Counted from the first letter of the stretch, positions 19,474 to 31,074 are shown. The stretch: 64,000 nt of DNA from Streptantibioticus ferralitis (GCF_029223525.1 NZ_JARHTQ010000017.1:111465-175464); one strand, 5' to 3'. Program-made: numbers and translations. The notes: generated from the sequence alone by a model not told the origin.

Positions 19474-19624
19474 CCGTGCCTCCTTGTGCTGTCGAACCTG
19501 TCGAGCGTTGCCGTTCAGTCCGTCGAGTCTAATGTTCCGGCTTGGGCGAAGTCGGCCGGGCGATGCGATTCACGTCACCCGGCCGCGTTTCCCGGGGGGG
19601 CGACCCGGCAAGCGTCGGTGAACG

Positions 19625-19664
19625 CGCGGGTGCCCGGCGCGCCTTGGCACGCCGGGCACCCGCG
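19625..19664 (-). terminator. Terminator of the sugar ABC operon
   Basis: A 15-bp perfect stem CGCGGGTGCCCGGCG / CGCCGGGCACCCGCG with a 10-nt loop, beginning 10 nt beyond the xylH stop on the minus strand. The gap to dxs (19474-19674) contains nothing else recognisable. Confidence 0.85.
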
Positions 19665-19674
19665 AGGGCCGCCG

Positions 19675-20985
19675 CTATGCGCGGCCGGACGCCTTCTGTG
19701 TCCTACGCGACACCGAGTCGACCACGACGGCGGCCAGCAGCACCGCACCGGTGATCATGTACTGGATCGCGGTGTTGAGGTTGAGGATGTACATCCCCTG
19801 CTGGATCGAGACGATCACCAGCGCGCCGAGCAGCGCCGACCAGGTCTTGCCCCGGCCGCCGAACAGGCTCGTACCGCCGATGACGGCCGCGGCGATCGCG
19901 TTCATCAGCGTGTTGCCGCCGCCCTGGGTGGACTGGGCGGAGTTGACCTGACCGGCCAGGAACATACCGCCGATCGCGGCCATCGTGCCGGCCAGCATGA
20001 ACACCGAGATCCGGATCCAGGCGACGTTGATGCCCGCGCGGCGGGCGGCCTCGATGCCACCGCCGACCGCGAAGATCTGCCGGCCGTAGGTGGTGCGGCG
20101 CAGCACCAGGTCCAGCCCGATGACGACCACCAGGAACAGCAGCAGGCACAGCGGCAGACCGTCCGCCTGGTTGAGCACGGCGGCCGCCGCGAAGGATACG
20201 ACCGCCAGCAGAACGGTCTTGACCACGATGTCGGTCAGCGGACGGAACGGGACCCCGGCCTGCCGGCGGCGGCTCGCCTGCCACAGCGAGGAGCCGAGGT
20301 AGACCAGTACCGCGACCACCGCCAGGCCGTAGGCGTAGGCGACGTCGGTGAACGTGTAGTTGTAGAGGTTGTACAGCAGGCCGTTGGCCTTGAGGTTGAT
20401 GGTGCCGTTCTTGCCCAGCACCCACAGCATGGCGCCGTTCCACGCCAGGAAGCCGGCCAGCGTCACGACGAACGCCGGTACGCCCACCTTGGCGAAGAAG
20501 AAGCCCTGCAGCGCACCGATCGCGGCGCCGGTGAGGATGCCGAGCACCAGCGCCAGCGGCTCGGGGAACCCGTGGTAGACGCTGAGCACGGCGAACACCG
20601 CGCCCGCCAGACCGCTCACGTACGACACCGACAGGTCGATCTCGCCGAGCAGCAGGACGAAGACGATGCCGACGGCGATCATGCCGGTGCCCACCACGTT
20701 GAACGCGATGGTGGACAGGTTGTTCGCCGACAGGAACGTGCTGTTCAGGCCCTGGAAGATGCCCCAGATGAGGATCAGGGCGACGATCACCGGCATGGAG
20801 CCGAGATCACCGCTGTGGATCCGGCGCTTGAACTCGGTCAGATAGCCCGCGAGCCCCTGCTCGCGGATGAGCAGACGGGGGTCGACCGCCACGATGGCGT
20901 CGGCCGCGGGCGGCGGCGCGGCGACCGCCGGTTCCTCGGCGACCTCGTCCGAGACCGGGGGCTTGGTCAGGTCGGAGTTGCTCAC
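19675..20985 (-). CDS. xylH: Sugar ABC transporter permease (XylH/RbsC type)
   Basis: Membrane subunit of a CUT2-family monosaccharide importer, 436 aa, longer than RbsC and close to XylH. A Pro/Ala-rich cytoplasmic N-terminus is followed from about residue 80 by some ten membrane segments (PVIVALILIWGIFQGLNSTF; IAVGIVFVLLLGEIDLS; the motif INVAWIRISVFMLAGTMAAI; GGGNTLMNAIAAAVIGGTSLFGGRG near the C-terminus, the EAA-like coupling region of this family). GTG start overlaps the xylG stop by 4 nt. Xylose is suggested by resemblance and by the neighbouring ROK regulator, but the substrate is not proven by sequence. Confidence 0.88.
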   Translation of the reverse strand: MSNSDLTKPPVSDEVAEEPAVAAPPPAADAIVAVDPRLLIREQGLAGYLTEFKRRIHSGDLGSMPVIVALILIWGIFQGLNSTFLSANNLSTIAFNVVGTGMIAVGIVFVLLLGEIDLSVSYVSGLAGAVFAVLSVYHGFPEPLALVLGILTGAAIGALQGFFFAKVGVPAFVVTLAGFLAWNGAMLWVLGKNGTINLKANGLLYNLYNYTFTDVAYAYGLAVVAVLVYLGSSLWQASRRRQAGVPFRPLTDIVVKTVLLAVVSFAAAAVLNQADGLPLCLLLFLVVVIGLDLVLRRTTYGRQIFAVGGGIEAARRAGINVAWIRISVFMLAGTMAAIGGMFLAGQVNSAQSTQGGGNTLMNAIAAAVIGGTSLFGGRGKTWSALLGALVIVSIQQGMYILNLNTAIQYMITGAVLLAAVVVDSVSRRTQKASGRA

Positions 20986-21770
20986 TTGTCCGCCTCCGCG
21001 GTGCGCGCCTTCCGGCGGGTCACGGCGTTGTCCGTGGCGCCGGTGATGGCGGAGATGATCTCTTCCTGGGTGGTGGTCTTCGTCGAGAAGTCGCCGTTGT
21101 TGCGGCCGAGCCGCAGCACCGCGACCCGGTCCGCGACCGCCATGACGTCCACCATGTTGTGGCTGATCAAGATGACGGCGAGGCCTCGCTCGCGGAGCCG
21201 TTCGACCAGGTCGAGGACCTGCGCGGTCTGCTCGACACCGAGGGCGGCGGTGGGCTCGTCCAGGATGACGACCTTGGGGTCGCCGATCAGGGAGCGGGCG
21301 ATGGCCACCGTCTGGCGCTGACCCCCGGAGAGCGAGGCGATAGGGATACGGACGCTGGGAATCCGGATCGACAGGGTGTTGAGGAGCTCGCGGGACCGCT
21401 TCTCCATCTCGACCTCGTTGAGCACCCCGACTCTGCGGATCTCCCGGCCGAGGAACAGGTTCTGTACGACATCGAGGTTGTCGCACAGCGCCAGGTCCTG
21501 GTAGACGGTCGCGATGCCCAGGCCCTGGGCGTCGTGCGGCCGGTTGATCGTCACGGGCCGGCCCTCCCACTCGATGACGCCTTCATCAATCGGGTGGACT
21601 CCGGCGATCGTCTTCACCAGCGTCGACTTTCCGGCGCCGTTATCGCCCACCAAGGCGACCACTTCACCGGAGTGGATCTCCAATTCGACATCGGTGAGCG
21701 CCTGTACGGCGCCGAACCGCTTGGAGATCCCGCGCAACGCCAGCACGGGCGTAGCGGACACGTGAACCAT
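20982..21770 (-). CDS. xylG: Sugar ABC transporter ATPase (single-domain XylG-like)
   Basis: 262-aa ABC ATPase. Walker A GDNGAGKST (about 42-50), Q-loop TVYQDLALCDN, signature LSGGQRQTVAIARSL, Walker B VVILDEPTAAL, H-loop LISHNMVDV. CUT2 ATPases such as RbsA and E. coli XylG are usually about 500 aa with two nucleotide-binding halves; this one has a single half, so the importer would use a homodimer. ATG start preceded by AAGGAGATG. It lies 262 nt after xylF, from which it is separated by a stem-loop and a palindrome, and overlaps xylH by 4 nt. Confidence 0.9.
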   Translation of the reverse strand: MVHVSATPVLALRGISKRFGAVQALTDVELEIHSGEVVALVGDNGAGKSTLVKTIAGVHPIDEGVIEWEGRPVTINRPHDAQGLGIATVYQDLALCDNLDVVQNLFLGREIRRVGVLNEVEMEKRSRELLNTLSIRIPSVRIPIASLSGGQRQTVAIARSLIGDPKVVILDEPTAALGVEQTAQVLDLVERLRERGLAVILISHNMVDVMAVADRVAVLRLGRNNGDFSTKTTTQEEIISAITGATDNAVTRRKARTAEADK

Positions 21771-21919
21771 CTCCTTCGCCGCCTGACCGGCGGGGGATGC
21801 CGCGCTGCGAGGGCAAACGCGGAAGGCTAAGCAAGAAAAGTACGGGAATCCTGCGATGGAAAAAGCGAGACTGCGCTATCCGCGGGCCGCGACATCACCG
21901 CGGCATCGGCTGGCGCCGC

Positions 21920-21955
21920 GGGGCCCCGGACGGCGGGGCGGTAGTCCGGCGCCCC
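21920..21955 (-). terminator. Stem-loop in the xylF-xylG spacer
   Basis: On the minus strand GGGGCGCCGGAC pairs with GTCCGGGGCCCC around a 12-nt loop, with one mismatch. Such hairpins after the binding-protein gene often limit read-through or protect the upstream mRNA, raising binding protein over membrane subunits; that role is inferred. Confidence 0.65.
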
Positions 21956-22002
21956 GTCTCCATTAGCGGGGTCTGTTTGCGGAGACAGAGCACCGGACAG
22001 CT

Positions 22003-22017
22003 ATTACCTGCGGTAAT
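22003..22017. promoter_or_regulatory. 15-bp palindrome ATTACCTGCGGTAAT after xylF
   Basis: Perfect inverted repeat ATTACC-TGC-GGTAAT located 16 nt downstream of the xylF stop and about 230 nt upstream of xylG. It may be an operator for a secondary promoter of xylGH; no regulator is known to me for this exact sequence. Confidence 0.4.
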
Positions 22018-22032
22018 TAACTGCGAAGGAGG

Positions 22033-23130
22033 CTACTTCAGCCCCGCCTTGACACAGTCGGACGCGTACTGCTGGGTGCACAGCTGGCCCACGGTGAACA
22101 GACCACCGGCGATCACGGTCTGCTGGATGTTCTTGTCGGTCATGATGCTCGTGGGGATCAGCTTGGCCGGAATTCCCTTGGTGGTCGCGCTGTCCACCTT
22201 GGTGTCGGCCGTGGAGACCGACTTGCCCGTCGCGACGTCGATCGCCATCTGGGCCGCGGTGTCGGCCTCGTCCTTGTACGGCTTGTAGATGGTGTACGCC
22301 TGCGTACCGGCGAGCACCCGCTGCACGCCGTCGAGCTGCGCGTCCTGGCCGCCGACCGGCGGGAGCGGGCTGATGTGCGCGGACTGCAGGGCGGAGATGA
22401 TACCGGCGGCCATGCCGTCGTTCGCCGAGTAGACCGCGGCGATGTTGCTGCCGCCGATGCGGCTGATCGCGCCGGAGACCTCGTTGTTCGCGTTGTTGGC
22501 CAGCCAGCCGTTGGTGTCGAACTCGGAGGTGATCTTGATCTTGCCGTCCAGCACGCTGTGCGCACCGGCCTTGAACTGCGCCGCGTTCGGGTCGCCCTTG
22601 TCGCCGTTGACCATCACGATCTGGCTGCTCGGGCTGGCCTTGGAGCCCATGGCCTGCAGCAGGGCCTGACCCTGCTGCTTGCCGACCTGGGTGTTGTCGA
22701 AGGACGTGTAGGCGTCGATCGGGCCCTGGGCGAGGCGGTCGTACGCCACGATCTTGACGCCCTTGTTGTGCGCCTTCTCCACCGACGGCTGAATGGCCTT
22801 GAAGTCGACCGAGTCGAGAATGATGACCTTGTCGCCGTCATTGATGAGCGTGTCGACCTGCTGTTGCTGGGTATTGGCGTTCTGTGCGGCGTTCTCGTAG
22901 TCGACCTGGCACTTGGGGCAGAGCTCGTGGAGCTTCGCCTCGATCTTCGGCCGGTCGACGGACTCGTACCGGGCGGTCTGGTTCTCCGGGAGAGCCAGAC
23001 CGATACGGAATCCGTTGCTCACGTCGGCCGCGCTGGTTTTGCTGCCGCCGGCCTTGCCACACGCCGCCATGGACAAGGCCATGGAAACGGCCGCCGTCGC
23101 GATGACTGCACGACGCAGAGTGGTGTTCAC
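22033..23130 (-). CDS. xylF: Sugar ABC transporter substrate-binding lipoprotein (XylF-like)
   Basis: 365-aa periplasmic-binding-protein type I of the ribose/xylose class, anchored outside the membrane. Signal peptide with lipobox SMAAC at about residues 19-23. The mature fold has two alternating domains: RIGLALPENQTARYESVDRP, TLINDGDKVIILDSVDF, VKIVAYDRLAQGPIDAY, VMVNGDKGDPNAAQF, AVYSANDGMAAGIISALQ and PPVGGQDAQLDGVQRVLAGTQ, spaced as in XylF. GTG at 23130 has GGGAGGT seven nt upstream. First gene of xylFGH; a candidate ROK operator lies about 80 nt upstream. Confidence 0.92.
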   Translation of the reverse strand: MNTTLRRAVIATAAVSMALSMAACGKAGGSKTSAADVSNGFRIGLALPENQTARYESVDRPKIEAKLHELCPKCQVDYENAAQNANTQQQQVDTLINDGDKVIILDSVDFKAIQPSVEKAHNKGVKIVAYDRLAQGPIDAYTSFDNTQVGKQQGQALLQAMGSKASPSSQIVMVNGDKGDPNAAQFKAGAHSVLDGKIKITSEFDTNGWLANNANNEVSGAISRIGGSNIAAVYSANDGMAAGIISALQSAHISPLPPVGGQDAQLDGVQRVLAGTQAYTIYKPYKDEADTAAQMAIDVATGKSVSTADTKVDSATTKGIPAKLIPTSIMTDKNIQQTVIAGGLFTVGQLCTQQYASDCVKAGLK

Positions 23131-23210
23131 GGGGTACCTCCCTGACGGGGCCGCGACGTTGCGGCCGAGGTGGACGTGAGTCAACTCCCACCACAGCATG
23201 CCGTCAAGAA

Positions 23211-23223
23211 GTAAATTATTAAC
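23211..23223. promoter_or_regulatory. Candidate ROK-repressor operator upstream of xylF
   Basis: AT-rich imperfect palindrome GTAAATTATTAAC (one mismatch between arms) in otherwise GC-rich DNA, between the ROK gene stop and the xylF start. ROK sugar repressors usually bind AT-rich inverted repeats. Assignment is inferred from position and composition. Confidence 0.45.
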
Positions 23224-23249
23224 GAGATGACAACGACACGCCTCGTTAT

Positions 23250-24446
23250 CTATGTGAACGCGAGCGTTGCCGGCGCAGAATCTGGCAAAAGCGTTGAATC
23301 GCCCATTTCGCTGAGCACCAATGCCAACGCGCCCAGCACTTCCGCCCGTGCCCCCAAAGCGCCCGGAACCACCGCGAGTTGCCGCGCCGCACTCGGGATC
23401 GCGTACCGTGCCACCGACTCCCGGATGGGGGCGAGCACCACCTCTCCGGCCTCGGCCAGATCCCCGCCGAGCACCACCCGGCTGGGGTTGAGCACATTGC
23501 ACAGGTTGGCCACGCCCATGCCGACGTGCCGGCCGACATCGGCGATCACCCGGCGGCACCCGGGGTCGCCGTCCCGGGCCAGCCGCACCATCCTGGGCAC
23601 GGTCAGATCCGGACCATGACTGCTGCGCAGCAGGTCCAGCACGTACCCGGCGGCCGTGAAGGTCTCCAGGCAGCCGCGGTTGCCGCAGCGGCAGACCGGT
23701 CCGGACTCGTCCAGGGTGATGTGGCCTATCTCGCCCGCGGTACCGCCGGGGCCCCGGTAGATCTGGCCGTTGATCACCAGTCCGGCGCCGACACCGCTGG
23801 CGACCTTGATGTACGCCAGGTCCTTCACCCCGCGGCCCGCGCCCCAGACCAGCTCGCCGAGGGCGCCCAGGTTGGCGTCGTTGTCGACGTGCACCGGCAT
23901 GCCGAGCCGCCCGGCCAGCTCCTCGCGCGGGTTGATACCGCCCCACCCCGGCAGGATCGCGGTCGACCCGAGCACCCCGCTCGCCACGTCGATCGGCCCC
24001 GGCACACCGAGCCCGACGCCGATCACCTTGTCCGCGCCGATCCCGGTGGTCGCGATCAGCTGTCCGACCAGCTGTTCCGCCCGGTCGAAGCCCTGCGCCG
24101 CGGAGGCGTCCACATCGATCGGCTCGGTCTGCTCGGCGAGCACCTGGTGGGCGAGGTTGCCGACGGCCACCCGCAGGTGGGAGTGGCCGAAGTCGACGCC
24201 GACCACGATTCCGGCGTCTCCGGACAGCGACACGCTGCGGGCCCGGCGGCCGCCCGAGGACGTCGGGGTGACCTGGACCGTTCCGTTGTCCCGCAGCTCG
24301 CGGACGATATTGGAGACGGTGGCGGCGGACAGTCCCGTACCGCGGGCGATCTCCGCCTGGGTGAGCGAGCCCGCCAGCCGCACGGCGCGGACCACCCGCT
24401 CAAGATTGGCCCGGTGCAGCGAGGACTGCGATCCCGGAGTCTCCAC
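23250..24446 (-). CDS. ROK-family transcriptional regulator (Rok7B7-like)
   Basis: 398 aa. N-terminal winged helix about 10-75 (LTQAEIARGTGLSAATVSNI, VRELRDNGTVQV), then a ROK sugar-kinase-like domain with VVGVDFGHSHLRVAVGNL, GVGLGVPGPID, the Zn-binding cluster CRCGNRGCLETF and VVLGGDLAEAGE. GTG at 24446 is preferred because AGGGAG lies six nt upstream; ATG codons at 24452 and 24467 are alternatives. Its position between an XylFGH-like and an NgcEFG-like importer matches Rok7B7 of S. coelicolor, from memory a regulator of xylose uptake and of carbon-source control. Confidence 0.88.
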   Translation of the reverse strand: METPGSQSSLHRANLERVVRAVRLAGSLTQAEIARGTGLSAATVSNIVRELRDNGTVQVTPTSSGGRRARSVSLSGDAGIVVGVDFGHSHLRVAVGNLAHQVLAEQTEPIDVDASAAQGFDRAEQLVGQLIATTGIGADKVIGVGLGVPGPIDVASGVLGSTAILPGWGGINPREELAGRLGMPVHVDNDANLGALGELVWGAGRGVKDLAYIKVASGVGAGLVINGQIYRGPGGTAGEIGHITLDESGPVCRCGNRGCLETFTAAGYVLDLLRSSHGPDLTVPRMVRLARDGDPGCRRVIADVGRHVGMGVANLCNVLNPSRVVLGGDLAEAGEVVLAPIRESVARYAIPSAARQLAVVPGALGARAEVLGALALVLSEMGDSTLLPDSAPATLAFT

Positions 24447-24611
24447 GACCATCTCCCTGCCGTTCATCCAACATATGAACTCTAAGCAGAGCCTCAGGGG
24501 TTGTGCCCCGTCAAGGGATTGAGCGGTAAGAACCCCCGGATGATCACACATCGTACGCAGGGAAACCGCACCCCCGGCTCACGCACCGGAGGGTACCGTC
24601 CCTGGCCAGCG

Positions 24612-25544
24612 CTACTTCAGCGTGCCCGCGGTGAGCCCGGCCTGTACCTGCCGCTGGAAGGAGAGATACACCACCAGCACCGGCAGCATGGCGATGGTCA
24701 TCCCGGCGAACAGCGCCGGCATGTCACCCGCGTACCCCTGCTGAAGTGCGAGGTTGACCAGGCCCTGGGTGAGCATCGAGTGGTCCCGGTCGGCGCCGCT
24801 CTGCTTCTGCATCAAGGTCAGCGGCAGGATGTACTGGTTCCACTGCCCCAGCACATTGAAGATCCCGACGCTGAGCAGGCCGGGTTTGGCGATCGGCAGC
24901 ATGACCTGGAAGAAGGCCCGGGTGTGCGAGCAGCCGTCGATCATCGCCGCCTCGTGGACGGCCGTCGGCAGGGTACGGAAGAACGAGTGCAGGAAGAAGA
25001 CGGTGAAGGGCAGCGAGTAGGCGACGTAGACCAGGATCAGGCCCTGGTACGTGTTGAGCATGCCCAGGTTCCGGACCATGAAGAACAACGGCACCAGGGC
25101 GAGGTAGACCGGGAACATCGCACCGGCGACGAAGAAGTAGTAGATGACCCGGTTGCCCGGGAACTCGTAGCGGGCCAGCACATACGCGGCCATCGCGCCG
25201 AACAGCATGGTCAGCGCGACCGAGAACGCGAGCACGATGACAGTGTTGAGGAAGAACCCGCCGATGCCCTTGTTCCAGGCCCGGACGAACACCTCGAACG
25301 ACCAGTGCGACGGCCAGGTCCAGGCGCTGCCGCCGATCTGCGCATCGGTCTTGAACGAACTGAGGACGATCCACGCCAGCGGCAGCACGATCATGACCGC
25401 CCACAGGGCCAGGAACCCGTGGGAGAAGACGTTGAGCACCCCGCCGCTGTCGGCGAACCGCGCCGGTGCGTCCGCCTTGCGCGGGCGGGGTGCCGGGCCC
25501 AGATCCGCCGGGGCCGGGGTGGGGTCCTTGATGGGTGTGCTCAT
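24612..25544 (-). CDS. ngcG: Carbohydrate ABC transporter permease (NgcG-like)
   Basis: 310-aa CUT1-type permease with six membrane segments. The EAA loop reads EAAMIDGCSHTRAFFQVMLPIAKPG (about 205-229), contacting the ATPase. N-terminus is Pro-rich and cytoplasmic. ATG at 25544 comes 14 nt after the ngcF stop. With the two upstream genes it forms the N,N'-diacetylchitobiose/GlcNAc importer type described in S. olivaceoviridis. No ATPase gene is present here, as usual for such importers, which share the MsiK ATPase encoded elsewhere (known for the class, not visible here). Confidence 0.88.
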   Translation of the reverse strand: MSTPIKDPTPAPADLGPAPRPRKADAPARFADSGGVLNVFSHGFLALWAVMIVLPLAWIVLSSFKTDAQIGGSAWTWPSHWSFEVFVRAWNKGIGGFFLNTVIVLAFSVALTMLFGAMAAYVLARYEFPGNRVIYYFFVAGAMFPVYLALVPLFFMVRNLGMLNTYQGLILVYVAYSLPFTVFFLHSFFRTLPTAVHEAAMIDGCSHTRAFFQVMLPIAKPGLLSVGIFNVLGQWNQYILPLTLMQKQSGADRDHSMLTQGLVNLALQQGYAGDMPALFAGMTIAMLPVLVVYLSFQRQVQAGLTAGTLK

Positions 25545-25558
25545 GACTCGGTCCCCGC

Positions 25559-26491
25559 TCAGAACTCGATGCGCTCGCGGCGGGTGACCCGCAGCGCGAT
25601 GGCGGACAGGATCAGGGTCAGGAAGAGGATCACCACACCCATGGCGCAGGCGTAGCCGCTCTTGCCGAAGTACAGGAAGTTGCGCATCAGGTAGGTGGCC
25701 ATCACCTCGCCGTGGTAGTCGGGTCCGCCGCCGTAGGCCACGCCCGGGGTCAGCGTGGAGACCAGGGCGAAGGCGTCCATCGCGGCGATCGCCAGATAGA
25801 CCCAGGCGGTCTGCACGCTGTCCCACAGCAGCGGCAGGGTGACCCTGAAGAAGGTCTGCACCCGCCCGGCGCCGTCCAGCAGCGCGGCCTCGTAGATCTC
25901 TCTGGGGATGGACTGCATGGCGGCCGAGAACAGCACGAGGTAGAAGCCGACCCCGGACCACACCAGGATGGCGAGGATGCTCCACAGCACCAGACCAGGG
26001 TCGTTGAGCCACTCGATCGGATGCTGCGGGTCCTCCAGACCGAGTTTCAGCAGGACACCGTTGAGCAGCCCGCCGCCGTCACTGCGGTAGACCGCCTCGA
26101 ACAGCACGGCGAGGATCGCGATGGACAGCACCTGCGGGAAGAAGAAGACCACCTTGTACACCGCGGCACCGCGCACGCCCTGCACTCCCCCGGTGCCGGC
26201 GCGTCCGCCGACATTGAGCATGAAGGCGAAGAACAGCGCCAGCAAGATGGTGATCACCGGCAGGAAGACCAGCAGCAGCACGTTGTGCAGCAGGGCCTGG
26301 CGGAACACCGCGTCGGAGAACAGCGCGGTGTAGTTGCGCAGGCCCACGAAGTGCATCACGGTCGACTCGCCGGACCAGTCGGTGAGCGAGTAGCCGAAGG
26401 TCTGCAGGTACGGCCAGATGACCAGCAGCGCGTACAACGCGACCGGCACGATGAGGAATCCCACGATGAACGGGTACTTGCGGTGTCGCAT
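25559..26491 (-). CDS. ngcF: Carbohydrate ABC transporter permease (NgcF-like)
   Basis: 310-aa CUT1 permease. Begins MRHRKYPFIVGFLIVPVALY with the first membrane helix, five more helices follow, and the EAA loop is EAALLDGAGRVQTFFRVTLP near 215-235. The large second-helix region LLHNVLLLVFLPVITILLAL is typical of MalF/UgpA-like subunits. ATG at 26491 has TAGGAGCT directly upstream. It lies 71 nt after ngcE and 14 nt before ngcG. Confidence 0.88.
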   Translation of the reverse strand: MRHRKYPFIVGFLIVPVALYALLVIWPYLQTFGYSLTDWSGESTVMHFVGLRNYTALFSDAVFRQALLHNVLLLVFLPVITILLALFFAFMLNVGGRAGTGGVQGVRGAAVYKVVFFFPQVLSIAILAVLFEAVYRSDGGGLLNGVLLKLGLEDPQHPIEWLNDPGLVLWSILAILVWSGVGFYLVLFSAAMQSIPREIYEAALLDGAGRVQTFFRVTLPLLWDSVQTAWVYLAIAAMDAFALVSTLTPGVAYGGGPDYHGEVMATYLMRNFLYFGKSGYACAMGVVILFLTLILSAIALRVTRRERIEF

Positions 26492-26562
26492 AGCTCCTAC
26501 CTGACGATCGAGATGCCCGCCGCGGTGGCGGCACGTCCAGCGCGTACCGCCACCTTGCGCTG

Positions 26563-27966
26563 TCAGGAACCGTTCTTCTTCGCCTTCTGCGTCGCCGTCT
26601 TGACCCGCTTCAGCCATTCGGCGGGCTGAATGCGATTGGCCATCAGCTCGCTGCTCGCATTGCCCATGTCGACGTCGAGCTGGCTGGCGGTGTAGAGGTA
26701 CGTGGGATTGAAGACGTTGCCGCCCGCCGCCTTGAGCGCGGTGACCGTGGACTTGGTGCCCGGCCGCAGCTGGACTTCCGGGCCGATCGCGTCCTTGACC
26801 ACGGTCAGTGAATTCGCGGTCTGGGCGAAGGCGACCGCGCCGGCCTTGCTCAGCATGATCCGCATGAATTCCATACCGCCCGCCGCGTTCTTCGCCTTGG
26901 CCGGCACGATGTACGGCTCGTTGGCGCCACCACGGATCGCCTCGAAAGGCAGCTTGTCGCCCGGCAGCGAGGGCATCGGCATAAAGGTCATCTCGAAGTC
27001 CGAAGGGGTGGACTTGAGCTGCTCGTTCTCCAGCCAGGCGCCGCACGGGACGAACGCGGCCCGGTACTGGTTCCAGGCGGTCTGCGACTCGATATGCGTC
27101 ATGCCGTTGGTACCGGGCAGCAGGTAGTTGTTGCTGACGATCTGGTAGACGGCCTCGATGGCGTTCTTCGCCGGGGCCTCGTCCCACACCGTGTCGTCCA
27201 GCTTGTCGACCCGGTTCATGAAGTCCGGGCCGCCGTTCTTGATGGCCAGGTCCATGATGGCGACGTTGATGTAGTACGGGTACTTGCCCTGGTGCGCGAA
27301 CGGCGCGATGCCCGCCTTCTTGATCTCCGCGGACAGCGACATGAAGTCGGCCCATGTCCTGGGCGCGCTCCAGCCGTGCTGCCGGAACAGCTTCCCCGAG
27401 TACCACAGGCCGAAGACCGTGTAGACGTACTGCAGCGTGCAGAACGTGCCGCCGATGGTGCCCAACTCGACGGTGCCCGGTTGCAGGGTGTCCCGGACCT
27501 TCTTACCTGGATCGTCTATTGACGGCGCATCAAGCAGCGGTGTGAGATCGGTCAGCTGACCGGCCTTCTGCAGGACGTCCAGCTTGATCTGCGCGTTTCC
27601 CGAGTCGTCCACCACGTCCGGCGGATTGCCGCCGTTCAGGCGAGGCTGCAGCAGCCCGGTGATGTTCTGGGTCGGCGTATGGGTGACCTTCGCGCTGGGG
27701 TACTGCTTCGAATAGAGCTGCTCGAATCGTTTGGCGTAGTCGTCCCCGAACCCGCCCTTGAAAATGATGACTTCGAGGCCGGCGCTGTCGGCCACGCCGA
27801 ACGGGTTGGTGGCGGTCTTCTTTCCGGTCTCCTGCTTGCTGCCGCCGCCGCTGGCGGCGCACGCACTCAGCAGCCCACTGGCCGGAACGGCGGCGATTCC
27901 GATCGCCGTGGCCCGCTTGATGAGGTCGCGGCGGTTGAGCCGGTTCGGCTCGATGGTGGATCCCAT
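26563..27966 (-). CDS. ngcE: N-acetylglucosamine/chitobiose-binding lipoprotein (NgcE-like)
   Basis: 467-aa extracytoplasmic solute-binding protein of family 1. The signal peptide has a twin-arginine region (NRRDLIKRATAIGIAAVPA) and a lipobox LLSAC near residue 33, so it is probably a Tat-exported lipoprotein. Body motifs VTHTPTQNITGLLQPRLNGG, NPPDVVDDSGNAQIKLDVL and YTVFGLWYSGKLFRQHGW agree with the NgcE class. ATG at 27966. A candidate DasR site lies 122 nt upstream, which fits a GlcNAc/chitobiose importer. Confidence 0.92.
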   Translation of the reverse strand: MGSTIEPNRLNRRDLIKRATAIGIAAVPASGLLSACAASGGGSKQETGKKTATNPFGVADSAGLEVIIFKGGFGDDYAKRFEQLYSKQYPSAKVTHTPTQNITGLLQPRLNGGNPPDVVDDSGNAQIKLDVLQKAGQLTDLTPLLDAPSIDDPGKKVRDTLQPGTVELGTIGGTFCTLQYVYTVFGLWYSGKLFRQHGWSAPRTWADFMSLSAEIKKAGIAPFAHQGKYPYYINVAIMDLAIKNGGPDFMNRVDKLDDTVWDEAPAKNAIEAVYQIVSNNYLLPGTNGMTHIESQTAWNQYRAAFVPCGAWLENEQLKSTPSDFEMTFMPMPSLPGDKLPFEAIRGGANEPYIVPAKAKNAAGGMEFMRIMLSKAGAVAFAQTANSLTVVKDAIGPEVQLRPGTKSTVTALKAAGGNVFNPTYLYTASQLDVDMGNASSELMANRIQPAEWLKRVKTATQKAKKNGS

Positions 27967-28087
27967 GCTCAAGTCCTCGCCTTCTTCAGGACTCAGGCGG
28001 TGCACCGGAACCCGCCGGCTACCGCTGTCGGTCGAAGCTGGGTCGTACGGTGAAGCTGGGCTGAAATCGAAAGGCCGTTGGACGCCG

Positions 28088-28103
28088 ACAGGTATAGTCC
28101 ACT
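28088..28103. promoter_or_regulatory. Candidate DasR-responsive element (dre) upstream of ngcE
   Basis: ACAGGTATAGTCCACT matches 13 of 16 positions of the dre consensus ACTGGTCTAGACCACT for the GntR-family GlcNAc regulator DasR, including GG-T..A..CCACT. It lies 122 nt before the ngcE start, in the only promoter region of the ngcEFG genes. Confidence 0.6.
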
Positions 28104-28198
28104 TCCTGTGGGGCGGCAAGATCGGGCACAGTCCCGGACGCGAAGTTTCCCGAGTTGAGACCTCCCGGCTCCGGCCGCCTCCGCTTGAAACATAAATC

Positions 28199-28230
28199 AG
28201 GGCCGCACCCCGGATGCGGAGTGCGGCCCT
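28199..28230 (-). terminator. First terminator hairpin after acnA
   Basis: AGGGCCGCAC pairs with GTGCGGCCCT across a 12-nt loop, about 37 nt beyond the acnA stop on the minus strand. Confidence 0.75.
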
Positions 28231-28239
28231 GTCGGTCGT

Positions 28240-28259
28240 GTCGGGCCACCCGGCCCGAC
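28240..28259 (-). terminator. Second terminator hairpin after acnA
   Basis: GTCGGGCC-ACCC-GGCCCGAC: a perfect 8-bp stem and 4-nt loop beginning 7 nt after the acnA stop; with the neighbouring hairpin it forms a tandem terminator separating acnA from ngcE. Confidence 0.75.
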
Positions 28260-28266
28260 CGGCCGT

Positions 28267-31074
<2,808 letters not shown>

